Positions 16,514 through 26,450 are shown, numbered from the stretch's first letter. The stretch is 64,000 bases of DNA from Kiloniella litopenaei (GCF_000982415.1 NZ_LANI01000003.1:310001-374000), one strand, 5' to 3'. The notes: generated by a model from the letters alone, not told the origin. Numbers and translations are program-made.

Positions 16514-18553
16514 CTATAAATCTTTCGCAAGTCTCAGCGCATCATAGATCGCCGCATGAGTATTCCGTGCAGCAACGGCATCACCAATTCTGAAAAGCTG
16601 AAACGTGCCATCCGCATTTGTAGCAATCTTTTGCGGTTTCCCATCAATAAAAGCTTTGTGGTCCAGCTCACCAAGATTTACAGACGCAGGTTTGAGATCA
16701 AAATAGATTTCATCCATCGGAATGGTCCCGTGATTGACCACAACCTGATCGTAATCCTTCTCTTTGATCAGATCACTATAGTCAGTACCGATTTTGGCCC
16801 GTAGCCGATTACCGTCACGCCCGACATCTTTCAAGCGGTAGGTAACGGTAAAGGTCACATCCTTTTCTTGCATCGACCGCATATAAGGCACCAGATTCAT
16901 TGCCATGACATCAGGCGCAAAGCTACGGTCCGGCGTCATAATTTCAACTTTTGCGCCTGTATTGGCAATGACCTCGGCAGCCTGCAATCCCGCATGGTCA
17001 CCCGCATCATCATAAACCAGAACATCCTGTCCCGGTTTAACATCACCGGCAATGATATCCCAGCTGGAAACCACCAACTCGTTTCCGCTTTCAAGAACTT
17101 CTGTATGGGGCAAGCCGCCTGTTGCAATAATAACAACATCAGGATTTTCCGCCTCAATATCTGCCGCTTCGGCCCAGGTATTAAAGCGAAACTCTACATC
17201 CCGGGCAGAACATTGTGCCATGCGCCAGTCAATGATCGAAATCATCTCGGCCCGGCGCTGACTTTGTGCGGACAGACGAATTTGTCCCCCCGGTTCCGGT
17301 GCAGCCTCGAAGACAATAACATCGTGTCCGCGTTCAGCTGAAACCCGCGCGGCTTCAAGTCCAGCGGGTCCTGCACCCACGATTACAACTCTACGTACTT
17401 TGTCTGCAGGCAGAATATCGTGCGGCATAGTCAGTTCCCGACCCGTCGCCGCATTATGGATGCACAGCGCATCCCCGCCCTGATAGATACGATCCAGACA
17501 ATAGGTGGCCCCGACACAGGGACGGATATCATCTTCGCGTCCCGCCATAATTTTTTTTACAATATGCGGATCAGCCATATGGGCACGGGTCATACCAACC
17601 ATATCCAGAAGCCCTTCGGCAACCGCATAACGCGCTGTTGCCACATCAGGAATACGCGCGGCATGAAAGGTTGGCATCCCCGTGGCCTTTTTCACTTCCC
17701 CGGCAAAGTCCAGATGGGGCGCTGATTTCATACCCTGTACAGGAATAACATCTGTTAGGCCCGGGTCCGTATCAATATGCCCGCGAATAACATTGAGAAA
17801 ATCGACCATTCCAGAACGCTGTAAACGCTTTGAAATCTCAATTCCTTCTGCAGCGGAAATTCCGTCTTTGTCAGCTTCATCCGCGGTGTAGCGAATACCA
17901 ACGATAAACTTGTCACCCACACGCTTTCGAATTGCCTCCAGCACATTAAGTGAAAAGCGCATTCTGTTTTCCAGCGATCCGCCATACTCACCATCCAGTG
18001 TATTGGTGCGCGGAGACCAGAACTGATCCATCAGATGGCCATAGGCTTCCAGTTCTATGCCATCCAATCCTGCAGCTTTCATTCGCTCTGCCGCATCGGC
18101 ATAGTCTTCGATAATTCTGAGGATATCCCAATCCTCAAGTTGCTTAGGGAAGGCCCGATGCGAAGCTTCGCGATGATGTGACGGCGCAACAGCCGGTAGC
18201 CAGTCCCCTTTGTTCCATCCTGTTCTGCGCCCCAAATGGGTCAACTGGATCATCACCGCGCATCCATGTTCATGACATGCATCGGTCACTTTTTTCATCC
18301 AGGGGACAACTTCGTCCTTGTAGGCCAACACATTGTTGAACACAGGTGGGCTATCACGGGATACCGCGGCAGACCCCGCAGTCATGGTCATACCCACCCC
18401 TGCTTTGGCCCGCTCTTCATGATAGGCACGGTAACGATCCTTGGGCATTCCGTCTTCGGGGTAAGCAGGTTCGTGACTTGTGGTCATGATCCGGTTTTTA
18501 ATGGTCAAATGCTTCAGCTTATAGGGCTGTAACAAAGGATCATTACTGGCCAT
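16514..18553 (-). CDS. TMADH/OYE-family flavin demethylase-type oxidoreductase
   Basis: This is a 679-residue, three-part oxidoreductase. A TIM-barrel FMN domain (about 1-340) resembles old yellow enzyme and trimethylamine dehydrogenase; an iron-sulfur linker (346-364) and a nucleotide-binding domain with VVIVGAGPAGLEAA at about 389-402 follow. Relatives demethylate secondary or tertiary amines (trimethylamine, dimethylglycine, N-methylproline) or act as 2,4-dienoyl-CoA reductases. In the cluster segment the residues are Cys346, Ala349, Cys352 and Cys364, so one of the four usual [4Fe-4S] ligands is alanine. It is the third gene after an MttB-type methyltransferase and an enolase-superfamily gene, which favours an N-methylated-amine substrate. 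The start has a purine-rich GGAGAGA upstream. Confidence 0.85.
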   Translation of the reverse strand: MASNDPLLQPYKLKHLTIKNRIMTTSHEPAYPEDGMPKDRYRAYHEERAKAGVGMTMTAGSAAVSRDSPPVFNNVLAYKDEVVPWMKKVTDACHEHGCAVMIQLTHLGRRTGWNKGDWLPAVAPSHHREASHRAFPKQLEDWDILRIIEDYADAAERMKAAGLDGIELEAYGHLMDQFWSPRTNTLDGEYGGSLENRMRFSLNVLEAIRKRVGDKFIVGIRYTADEADKDGISAAEGIEISKRLQRSGMVDFLNVIRGHIDTDPGLTDVIPVQGMKSAPHLDFAGEVKKATGMPTFHAARIPDVATARYAVAEGLLDMVGMTRAHMADPHIVKKIMAGREDDIRPCVGATYCLDRIYQGGDALCIHNAATGRELTMPHDILPADKVRRVVIVGAGPAGLEAARVSAERGHDVIVFEAAPEPGGQIRLSAQSQRRAEMISIIDWRMAQCSARDVEFRFNTWAEAADIEAENPDVVIIATGGLPHTEVLESGNELVVSSWDIIAGDVKPGQDVLVYDDAGDHAGLQAAEVIANTGAKVEIMTPDRSFAPDVMAMNLVPYMRSMQEKDVTFTVTYRLKDVGRDGNRLRAKIGTDYSDLIKEKDYDQVVVNHGTIPMDEIYFDLKPASVNLGELDHKAFIDGKPQKIATNADGTFQLFRIGDAVAARNTHAAIYDALRLAKDL

Positions 18554-18686
18554 TTCTCTCTCCTGTTTTATTCTTGTCCCGGTTCAGTTTCTTGATTTGG
18601 CTTCTGCCTATTTTCCTGCCCGAGGTTGTCATTAGTGTAGTATCAAAACCTAACTCGGCAGAAGATTGCGTACCGAGCTCAGTTGT

Positions 18687-19871
18687 TTAATTAAGCGGTA
18701 ACTGACGAAACAGGCCGGGATTGTTTGGATCATTGAAATGGCTCATGGGACCATTTTCAATGAAGTGTTCATGCCAACGCTTCATCGCTTCAACATCCAG
18801 TTCCACCCCCAGACCGTTCCCTTCCGGAACAGCTATGGTATTATCTGTCTGGCGGAAGGGCCCGTTTTCAATGACGTCCCCAACTTGCCAGCGGAACAGG
18901 GACTGTGATGGCTCTGTAATCCAGGGCGTTGCGGCAACAACATGCAAATAGGCAGCAGTCATAATGCCCAGATCATTTGAATAGCACCAAAAGCCTTTAC
19001 CCATGGCTTCACAAGCCGCGATAAACTTCATTGTTTTTCCAATGCCGCCCAACGCCGCAAAGTTACAGACGAAATAATCGGGTGCGCCCAAGGCAACAGC
19101 ACGCCGTAAATCCGGCACATGAGTTGAAAAGGGAATGATCGAATGGCGGCGCAATTCGGCCATTTCTTCAAATGTCGCAACCGGGTCCTCATAGTTGCGA
19201 ATATTGTATGGTTCAAGCTCTCTCAAAACCCAACGTGCCGTAGTTAAAGACCATTGCATATTTGAATCAAGCCGCAGCATGGCATCGGGGCCAAGAGCTT
19301 CCCTCAAAAGGCGAACCGTCTTGATTTCAAGCTCGGGATCTCCCTGAATAAGCTTGCCCTCAAAATAGCTCGAGCCATGCTCTTCTTTCATCTTCAGACA
19401 GTAATCGACAATGGCCTCGGGGGTCATTTCACCACCCGCCCCATTGTTTTCCGGTCGAAAAGCAAAATACTCTGTAAAGGGAATCTCTTTCCTGACAGCA
19501 CCACCCAATACTTTATAGAGCGGCATGTTCATGACTTTTCCACGGATATCCCAAAGTGCAAGTTCCAGCGCCCCAAAGGCTATTGTGATTGCATTTTCAC
19601 CCGTATTTGCCGTTATCTGCCACGGTGGCACACAACGGGCTTCACAACTGGCAATATCCAAAGGATCAGCACCAATAAGAGCGGGCGCAATCTCTTCCTT
19701 GATAATCTCACCAAAATGCCACCAGGGCGCTTCCCCCAGTCCGACGACACCTTCATCAGTAAAAACTTCGATAATGGATTTTGATGCCCCGGGATAAAGG
19801 CCCGCTGTCCACCAGAAAGGCGCATCAAAAGGAACGTTTACATGAGTGACTTTAATATCCGTGATTTTCAT
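18687..19871 (-). CDS. Enolase-superfamily protein, glucarate-dehydratase-like with altered active site
   Basis: This is a mandelate racemase/muconate lactonising-type protein of 394 residues. The capping domain (KITDIKVTHVNVP) is followed by the barrel with conserved metal-site segments RLDSN (Asp202) and NYEDP (Glu228) and a single Lys at 173 in FEGKL. The C-terminal half resembles glucarate dehydratase (GLGVELDVEAMKRWHEHF). At the third metal position it has FSTH, with His where glucarate dehydratase has Asn, and the dehydratase His/Asp pair appears to be Tyr297 and Asn270. It is therefore unlikely to be a glucarate dehydratase. The ATG at 19871 has GAGG 8 nt upstream and is preferred to the TTG at 19895. 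It lies between mttB-like and demethylase genes, suggesting an epimerase or related step in amine catabolism. Confidence 0.8.
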   Translation of the reverse strand: MKITDIKVTHVNVPFDAPFWWTAGLYPGASKSIIEVFTDEGVVGLGEAPWWHFGEIIKEEIAPALIGADPLDIASCEARCVPPWQITANTGENAITIAFGALELALWDIRGKVMNMPLYKVLGGAVRKEIPFTEYFAFRPENNGAGGEMTPEAIVDYCLKMKEEHGSSYFEGKLIQGDPELEIKTVRLLREALGPDAMLRLDSNMQWSLTTARWVLRELEPYNIRNYEDPVATFEEMAELRRHSIIPFSTHVPDLRRAVALGAPDYFVCNFAALGGIGKTMKFIAACEAMGKGFWCYSNDLGIMTAAYLHVVAATPWITEPSQSLFRWQVGDVIENGPFRQTDNTIAVPEGNGLGVELDVEAMKRWHEHFIENGPMSHFNDPNNPGLFRQLPLN

Positions 19872-19922
19872 GATCAGGCCTCGCCAATTTCGCAACCTTC
19901 ATTCAGCTGACAAATAAAACTT

Positions 19923-21518
19923 CTAGTACCAGGCATCCTTCATTTCCGTTTTCCGTCGGTTCATAAAATCAAGCAATGCTTCATCTCTATCTTCGGCCAA
20001 ATGCGGTGCCTGATAGTCAGCCAATATTTTTTTCCATCTGCGATTGGCTCTAATCATGGCGTCATCACCACCCTGCTCACTCCAGCTTTCAAAAGGCTGA
20101 TCGTCGTTGAGTTCTGTGTCCCAATAGGCCGTCTCATAATGAGAAAGCGTATGCGCCGTGCCAAACATATGCTCGCCGGGACCACCTTCGCGCAACGAAG
20201 ACAACCCCAAGGTGTCATCATTGATTTCAAGTCCCTTGAGATAGGCATGCAACGCCCCGCAAAGATCCGTATCCATAACGAATTTCTCATAAGACATTGA
20301 AAGTAGCCCATCCAGAAAACCCGCAGAATGCAAAACGTAATTCACACCACCCTGTACAGCCGACATCATGGACATCATGGCCTGAACCATCGCCTGACCA
20401 TCCGGTAATTTTGATGTGGCAAAGTTACCCGCGCAACGCAGGGGCAATTTCAATCGTCGCGCCAATTGCCCCATAACAAGGCTTCCCAGTGCCGGCTCTG
20501 GTGTTCCAAAAGTCGGGCTACCGGACCTGAGAGACATGGACGAGAGAAAAGAAGCCAAAATAGCGGGCGCACCGGGCCTGGCAAGCTGTGTCAAGGCGCA
20601 GCCGACCATGGATTCAGCCAAGCCTTGTGCGACGGCCCCCGGCATTGTCACCGGGCAAACCGCACCGCCCAGCAAAAACGGCAAATGGATAGAGCCTTGC
20701 CCCGCAGCGGCATAGGCCCGAATGCCCTGAGTGGAAATACCATCCCAAACCAGGGGTGAGGTGGAATTAAAGTTCCCCATGATCACACAGTTCTGATCAA
20801 CAAATTCCGACCCAAAAAGAATGCGGCACATTTCGATACTATCCACAGCGCGTTCCGGTGCCGTGATTGATCCTAAAAACGGACGGTCAGAATAGCGGAT
20901 ATGGGCATAGACCATATCAAGGTGCCGCTTGTTGACGGGAATATCCGTCGGTTCGCAAATCGTCCCTCCGGAATGATGAAGCCAGGGACTGGATTGAGCC
21001 AACTTCACAAAATTTTCAAAATCATCAAGGGTTCCATACCGTCTCCCCTTGTCCATATCCATCACAAAAGGTGATCCATAAGCGGGCGCAAAAACCATGG
21101 CATCTCCGCCGATTTCTACGGATCGTGCCGGATTCCTTGCATGCTGCGTAAAACGTTCAGGCGCGGTTTTGAGGAGTTCCCGAATCATGCCGGGTTCAAA
21201 TTTGATATTCCAGGCCTCCGCAGAAATATCTGTAACCTGCCCGCCTGCTTTTCGAAATAATTCAACCGTTTCCGGATCTTCGCGGAACTCAATACCGATC
21301 TCTGCAAGAATGGTATCTGCAGCTTTTTCGATTTTGATCAAATTTTCTTCATCAAGAAGATCATAGGTTGGAATGTTTCGACTTATAAAAGGCGCCTGCA
21401 GATGCGCGTTCTGTCCAGCACCATCCATACGACTTGCTTGCCTGGCTGCGCGGCCACGGTTTCGGGCCCTTCCTACACGATGCTCATTACTATCAACATG
21501 ATCGACCGACTGTTCCAT
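19923..21518 (-). CDS. MttB-family (trimethylamine methyltransferase-like), non-pyrrolysine
   Basis: This belongs to the trimethylamine:corrinoid methyltransferase superfamily. The N-terminus is the Arg-rich RVGRARNRGRAARQASR typical of bacterial members, followed by a TIM-barrel with AAGQGSIHLPFLLGGAVCP and MSMMSAVQGGVNYVLHSAG. The frame has no in-frame amber codon, so it is the non-pyrrolysine type, whose characterised members demethylate quaternary amines such as glycine betaine, proline betaine or carnitine. The ATG at 21518 (MEQSVDH) is preferred to a TTG at 21572. No corrinoid-binding or activating protein gene lies in the window, so the methyl acceptor is unidentified. It is divergent from a LysR regulator and starts the three-gene leftward set. 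Confidence 0.88.
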   Translation of the reverse strand: MEQSVDHVDSNEHRVGRARNRGRAARQASRMDGAGQNAHLQAPFISRNIPTYDLLDEENLIKIEKAADTILAEIGIEFREDPETVELFRKAGGQVTDISAEAWNIKFEPGMIRELLKTAPERFTQHARNPARSVEIGGDAMVFAPAYGSPFVMDMDKGRRYGTLDDFENFVKLAQSSPWLHHSGGTICEPTDIPVNKRHLDMVYAHIRYSDRPFLGSITAPERAVDSIEMCRILFGSEFVDQNCVIMGNFNSTSPLVWDGISTQGIRAYAAAGQGSIHLPFLLGGAVCPVTMPGAVAQGLAESMVGCALTQLARPGAPAILASFLSSMSLRSGSPTFGTPEPALGSLVMGQLARRLKLPLRCAGNFATSKLPDGQAMVQAMMSMMSAVQGGVNYVLHSAGFLDGLLSMSYEKFVMDTDLCGALHAYLKGLEINDDTLGLSSLREGGPGEHMFGTAHTLSHYETAYWDTELNDDQPFESWSEQGGDDAMIRANRRWKKILADYQAPHLAEDRDEALLDFMNRRKTEMKDAWY

Positions 21519-21620
21519 TGCCTTACTTTCTGCCGAGAATAATAGGAATAGGCATATGGTATACTTATGCAATATAGTTGTGACTGACTAAAAATCTTAT
21601 TCTTAGGCCAAGTTTAATTT

Positions 21621-22544
21621 ATGCGAAAATTAAAATCACTTATCCAGTCTCCTGCCTCACTCTTCTCGTTTGAGGCCGCAGGAAGGCACTTATCCTTTGC
21701 CCGGGCCGCAGAAGAACTCAATGTCAGTCAAGCCGCTATAAGCTACGCGATCAAACAGCTTGAGACTGCCTTGAATGTTCAGCTTTTCTATCGAGGACAT
21801 CGCTCGGTTGAACTAACGAATGCGGGCAAGCGCTTTCATAACGATGTTACCATGGGGCTTGGTCACATCCACCGTTCAGCGGAAGAACTCTCACGCTCAG
21901 ATAGTGAAGGCAGCATAACACTTTCTTGCTCAACAGCCTTTGCCAACTATTGGATCGTGCCAAGGCTGGGTACGCTCCGGGCCAAAAATCCCGAAATTGA
22001 TCTGCGGCTACAAACCACAGATAAAGATATAGACCCTGCGATAGAGGGTATCCCGCTTGGGATACGACGGGGAACGGGTGATTGGCCCGGTCATGATGCC
22101 ATTCAAATCGCCAGTGAAGAGGTCTATCCAGTTGCCAGCCCGCGATATCTTGCTGAAAACGGGCGCCCGAAAAGCCCCGGCGAGCTGGCAGAACGACGCT
22201 TGATATATCTGGAAGAACCCTATCGGGACCGGCCAAACTGGCATAACTGGTTTCAGGCCAAGGGCTTGGTCTGGAAAGATTACGGCGAAGGGTTACGCTT
22301 GAACGATTATGCTTTGGTTATTCAAGCTGCGCTGGCTGGTGGTGGTATTGCCCTGGGGTGGTGGCACCTTGTAGATCACCTGGTTGAGCATGGCCTTTTG
22401 GTCAAGCTGGATGACGAAGCAGTTCATTTTGGTGGAGACTTCTGGGTCCTATGGCCCAACCACAAACCATTAAGCCCCCAGGCGGAACGTGTCCGAGACT
22501 GGCTGACTTCTTCGCAAAATTCCTTGGACAATGGCCTCTATTAA
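21621..22544 (+). CDS. LysR-family regulator, GcvA-like
   Basis: This is a LysR regulator whose helix-turn-helix reads FARAAEELNVSQAAISYAIKQLE, a sequence style seen in GcvA/AmpR-type members, followed by an effector domain up to residue 307. It is divergent from the MttB-family gene, with about 100 bp between starts, so it is the natural candidate regulator of the methyltransferase-enolase-demethylase genes. The mgsA gene follows 34 bp downstream and may be co-transcribed. The inducer is probably the amine substrate or a breakdown product, which is inference from position. Confidence 0.9.
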   Translation: MRKLKSLIQSPASLFSFEAAGRHLSFARAAEELNVSQAAISYAIKQLETALNVQLFYRGHRSVELTNAGKRFHNDVTMGLGHIHRSAEELSRSDSEGSITLSCSTAFANYWIVPRLGTLRAKNPEIDLRLQTTDKDIDPAIEGIPLGIRRGTGDWPGHDAIQIASEEVYPVASPRYLAENGRPKSPGELAERRLIYLEEPYRDRPNWHNWFQAKGLVWKDYGEGLRLNDYALVIQAALAGGGIALGWWHLVDHLVEHGLLVKLDDEAVHFGGDFWVLWPNHKPLSPQAERVRDWLTSSQNSLDNGLY

Positions 22545-22578
22545 CGCAATATTATGCCCAACAAACAAGGAGATAATA

Positions 22579-23037
22579 ATGTCCAGCAGTTCCGCAAATA
22601 GTCCCAAACGAACAATTGCCATGGTTGCCCATGATCGCATGAAGCCCGTGCTTCTTGAATGGGCCGAAGAGAACAAAGAAAAGCTCAAAGAGTTTCGCAT
22701 TGTTGCAACGGGGACAACAGGCCGCCTGTTGGCAGAAAATCTGCCTGATCACGATATAACAGCGTTCAAAAGTGGCCCACTGGGCGGTGACCTGCAAATT
22801 GGTGCCCTGATCTCCAATGATGAACTGGATGCCCTGTTCTTTCTTGTTGATCCTATGACCCCTCAGCCCCACGATGTTGACGTCAAAGCCTTGATCAGAA
22901 TATCAACGCTTTACGAGACACCCGTGGCTTGTAACCGCACAACTGCAGACTTTATCCTGCGCGGTATCACCGAAGAAGGCTATCAAAAACGGCCAGCTCA
23001 CCCCATGATCGAAGAGTATGTCACTCGTTCAGTCTAA
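22579..23037 (+). CDS. mgsA: Methylglyoxal synthase
   Basis: This enzyme converts dihydroxyacetone phosphate to methylglyoxal and phosphate in the cytoplasm. All the expected active-site segments are present: MVAHDRMK (His/Asp), ATGTTGRL (phosphate loop), GPLGGDLQIGALI (catalytic Asp) and DPMTPQPHDVDVKAL (His and Asp). The frame can be opened at 22531, but the ATG at 22579 has AAGGAG at an ideal distance and begins the family-typical region. The length of 152 residues is normal. It follows the LysR gene closely. Why a methylglyoxal shunt gene is paired with an amine-catabolism regulator is unclear; it may only share transcription. Confidence 0.94.
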   Translation: MSSSSANSPKRTIAMVAHDRMKPVLLEWAEENKEKLKEFRIVATGTTGRLLAENLPDHDITAFKSGPLGGDLQIGALISNDELDALFFLVDPMTPQPHDVDVKALIRISTLYETPVACNRTTADFILRGITEEGYQKRPAHPMIEEYVTRSV

Positions 23038-23067
23038 CCCCCGCCAATTTCATCACTTAACCAGATA

Positions 23068-24561
23068 TCACTGAATGGCGTGGATTACCTTTGTAACAGG
23101 TGTATCCAAACCTTCGACATACCAGTTCGCCCACAAGCGATTTTCCTTATCCGGCTCTAAACTCAGAAAGTTCCGGGCAAGGAGATATTTTTTGCGCTGT
23201 GTCGGAAGCTCCATCATCCGTGCTGTGATGCCTTGCTCAATCGGTTCAACCTCATCACTGAGTTGCGTTAACAGCCACCCCATCAGCTTTGGAGGAGAAG
23301 GATGAACGATCCCCGAGGCTGTCAATTGGTTGATGACCTTTGAGCGCCCCGGCGCAGCTTCCCCGCGCTCGCTTTCAATAACGCCCAGACAAGCAACATG
23401 GACATCACCGGACAAAATCGTCACACGGCAGGCTTTATCGGCCATAAGCCCCAGTAAACGGTGGATCATCCGCAAACGTTCTGCACGATGATTTGGACTT
23501 TGCCAATGATCCCGTAAATCATCTTCAAGTTCCTGTTCCCCCGGCAGCCAGCCCATAAGGCTTTCAATAGATCCAAAATCAGCATGAACCACGGGTACGG
23601 GAGACACAAAAAGCAAATGCCTTGGCCCACCCTCACTCACTGAGTTCAATTCATCAAGATACTGCCAAATCAGATCCCAGCTTTCCCGTGAAAGAACCTG
23701 CTTTTGCGTTCTTTCTGTGCGTGTGTCTAAAGATAAGACCAGATAGTTTCCAGCCCGAAGGGCCGTAGAAAAACCGTGGGTCGGCAACGCCGAGGGATGT
23801 TTTTCATCTTCTGATATCGAAAGCTGTTGCTGGAACAAGGCAAAGTACTTTCGCGCAATACTAAAGATCCCCTGATAAACATCACACTCCTGATCTTCCG
23901 CAGCATAAGATCCCCACCCATCAAAGATATCGTGATCATCCCACATCATGGCTGTGGGAATAGAGGCAAGAGCTTCAGCCACAACGGGCTGTTTCCAGCG
24001 CTGGCAATAGAGATCAAAATAAAAGCGATCAACCTGATCTCGCATCGCCGCTGTAAACTTACGCTTCCTACGTTCCGCCCTTGATAATTCAACCCATTTT
24101 TTAATCTCGGAACAGCGTTCCCATATCTCATCGGCATAGACCTGATCACCGCCCATAATCATCAAATTATAAGGCGTCACCCGATGCTGGAAGAGCAAGG
24201 CCTTCCACATGGCATTTTTATCATCGACTTTTTTAATTTCACTTGGGGCAGAAAAGCCATTACAGGAAAGAAAAGTCATTTGTGGATCGGCACCCTGTGC
24301 CGGGACAGTGAACATCCAAAAGTCAAATCCAATAAAGTACTTAACCTCTATAGCTTCTAGTTCGCGCAACACACGGACATCAAACCGCGACACAATAAAA
24401 CCTTTTGATTCATATAAGGTTGCGCGAGACACACATTCCCCTTTTTCCACCCTGAAGGTCAAATCAGAGGTTGCTGTCTTTGACACAACCAATATCGACA
24501 GATCCCAAAAGTCCTCTTCCGCTGTTCGCAAATTCAAAATTGGGCCGAGTTTGAGATCCAT
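23068..24561 (-). CDS. PhoD-like phosphatase (metallophosphoesterase), cytoplasmic
   Basis: This is a 497-residue protein of the PhoD-like phosphatase family. Metal-binding segments are visible: MGGDQVYADEIW, MMWDDHDIFDGWGS (the diagnostic DDHD motif), and ILSGDVHVACLG with the SGDVHV metal-binding site. The N-terminal roughly 90 residues form an immunoglobulin-like strand region. There is no signal peptide, so unlike secreted PhoD it should act inside the cell. TAGGGAG sits about 6 nt before the ATG. The substrate is unknown. It is convergent with mgsA and separate from the chemoreceptor gene upstream. Confidence 0.85.
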   Translation of the reverse strand: MDLKLGPILNLRTAEEDFWDLSILVVSKTATSDLTFRVEKGECVSRATLYESKGFIVSRFDVRVLRELEAIEVKYFIGFDFWMFTVPAQGADPQMTFLSCNGFSAPSEIKKVDDKNAMWKALLFQHRVTPYNLMIMGGDQVYADEIWERCSEIKKWVELSRAERRKRKFTAAMRDQVDRFYFDLYCQRWKQPVVAEALASIPTAMMWDDHDIFDGWGSYAAEDQECDVYQGIFSIARKYFALFQQQLSISEDEKHPSALPTHGFSTALRAGNYLVLSLDTRTERTQKQVLSRESWDLIWQYLDELNSVSEGGPRHLLFVSPVPVVHADFGSIESLMGWLPGEQELEDDLRDHWQSPNHRAERLRMIHRLLGLMADKACRVTILSGDVHVACLGVIESERGEAAPGRSKVINQLTASGIVHPSPPKLMGWLLTQLSDEVEPIEQGITARMMELPTQRKKYLLARNFLSLEPDKENRLWANWYVEGLDTPVTKVIHAIQ

Positions 24562-24650
24562 AATATTGCTCCCTAAGTTTCATATTTGTTTAGAGAGTAT
24601 CGAACCAGGAAAAGCTGTGCCACATTAAGTTGAATAAAAAGGGAACTTAA

Positions 24651-26450
24651 TCACTGAACAGGAGATGACGCCGCATTCAAAATTAGCCTTAGATCGTTCT
24701 GCATATGCCCCAAAGCAGATTTAATTAGATCCGACGTCTTCATCAATTTATCGGTTGCATCGCCAGTGGTTCTAGAAGCATCCCGCATGGCTGCTGTACT
24801 GCCAGATACCTTGTTCGCATTTTCCACAGAATCTTTCACAAATCGGGCAATGCCGTTGGATGCATCGGACTGTGCCTCAAACAGCTGAACCAGACCGCGC
24901 ATTGATTGATCCACCTGATTGATACGCCCTTCGATCGTGGTGATCCCCTGTGCTGCTTGTTCGGATACATCGCGAATAGATTTAACCCTGATGGCAATCG
25001 CATCAGTTGCTTGTGATGTTTCGGCAGACAGCTTCTTCACTTCTTCAGCAACAACAGCAAAACCCGCTCCTGCAACACCGGCACGTGAAGCCTCAATCGT
25101 CGCATTCAAAGCCAAGAGGTGTGTTTGTCCGGCAATCTTTTGAATCATCTCAATGATTTCTTCAACCTGATTAGCTGTTTCATAAAGATCTTCTACGGTG
25201 GAATGTGCCTCTTTGGTATCCTTGGTTGCCAAAGACGTTAGCTTTATTTGCTGATCAACTGCCTCAGACATTTCTGCACTACACGTTATCAGATTTTCAG
25301 AAAGCTCTCTGATTTCACCAGCCATTTTGGCATTGATATCTGCCAATTCAATTGTTTCGCCAGCCTGTTGGTTAGTGTTGGAAGCAAAGCTTTGTAGTTG
25401 GTCGGACATCACCACCAAATCATCGGCGTGAAGGGTTACGCTTTTTACGCTGGAATTCATACCGCTTTCAAGTTGCGACGCCACATTGATCAGCTTGTCT
25501 TCAACCGCTTTTTGATTTCTCAAACGTTCCTTCTCGTTCTCTTCGCGCAAAACCGCAGCTTCATCCCTTGCCTGTTGGAAACGCTCGACCCCGCGGGCAA
25601 GAGAACCAATCTCATCAATACGGTTTGCTTCTCGTAACTGAACACTTCCACCATCGGCAACCTCACGGGCTGCGGCCTGCAATCGTACTAATGATCGTGT
25701 TACCAGGCTACGATTTACACCGAAAATTACACCAAGAATGAGAACAACAGCTGCACCACCAAGACTTATGGAAATCATAAGGGCCAAGTCAGCAAAGGCC
25801 TTTACTTCTTCATCTTTTTCACGAATGACATCAACATGTTGAAGTATCGCGATACGTTTTTGTTCGGCCTCCAGCGTCGCGTCTGCCAGTATCCCTTTTA
25901 AGGACAAAACTTTTTGCGCTAACGCATCATCACCAGAATTTTCCTTGGAAATCCTTGCCACTTCCTGTTCAATCTCTGTGAGAGCAAGTTTATCAAAGCG
26001 AAATTCTTTTACCTTTTCCTGATACTGACTAGCCGTAAACACACCAAGAGATACCGAAGGTTTCCCCGCCCCCTCGTCAATCACAAAAAAACCGTTCTTG
26101 GATAGATCCCTGCGCTGTTTTCGTTTTTTATAACGGGCTTTAATATCCTTTCGGCCATCGTGAATGATAACACTTGCCCCTTGTGACAAAGCCCAGTTTT
26201 CAATTTCTTTAGAGGCATTAACCTCTAGATGTGTGCCGATGGAAAGATAACGGGTCTGTAGGTCCGTTATCTCTGCCCGCAACATCTGATTCATTTCGCG
26301 CAAAAGTTGGCTTCTTGCCTCTTCTTTCTGCATCATATTTTTCATCAGAAGCTCAAACCCGAATAACAGCCCCGCCATAAGCGGGACCAACACCGTTATC
26401 AATGCGATAATCAGCTTTATATCAATACGGGATTTAATGGCGGTTATCAT
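24651..26450 (-). CDS. Methyl-accepting chemotaxis protein, membrane-anchored
   Basis: This is a transmembrane chemoreceptor of 599 residues. Helices lie at about 12-34 and 221-245, enclosing a periplasmic domain of about 185 residues that is helical and charged and matches no ligand-binding family I recognise. A HAMP domain follows (about 247-300), then the cytoplasmic signalling domain with the hairpin tip [28 protein letters not shown]. The tip carries [21 protein letters not shown], slightly variant from the usual [10 protein letters not shown]. It should pass signals to CheA/CheW. It is monocistronic. Confidence 0.92.
   Translation of the reverse strand: MITAIKSRIDIKLIIALITVLVPLMAGLLFGFELLMKNMMQKEEARSQLLREMNQMLRAEITDLQTRYLSIGTHLEVNASKEIENWALSQGASVIIHDGRKDIKARYKKRKQRRDLSKNGFFVIDEGAGKPSVSLGVFTASQYQEKVKEFRFDKLALTEIEQEVARISKENSGDDALAQKVLSLKGILADATLEAEQKRIAILQHVDVIREKDEEVKAFADLALMISISLGGAAVVLILGVIFGVNRSLVTRSLVRLQAAAREVADGGSVQLREANRIDEIGSLARGVERFQQARDEAAVLREENEKERLRNQKAVEDKLINVASQLESGMNSSVKSVTLHADDLVVMSDQLQSFASNTNQQAGETIELADINAKMAGEIRELSENLITCSAEMSEAVDQQIKLTSLATKDTKEAHSTVEDLYETANQVEEIIEMIQKIAGQTHLLALNATIEASRAGVAGAGFAVVAEEVKKLSAETSQATDAIAIRVKSIRDVSEQAAQGITTIEGRINQVDQSMRGLVQLFEAQSDASNGIARFVKDSVENANKVSGSTAAMRDASRTTGDATDKLMKTSDLIKSALGHMQNDLRLILNAASSPVQ

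Noticed and set aside
18687..19871. Glucarate dehydratase
   Set aside because: Overall similarity is present, but the dehydratase His/Asp pair and one metal ligand are replaced.
21519..21572. Signal-peptide-like N-terminal extension of the MttB-family protein
   Set aside because: It depends on a TTG start; the family is cytoplasmic, and the ATG at 21518 gives the typical N-terminus.
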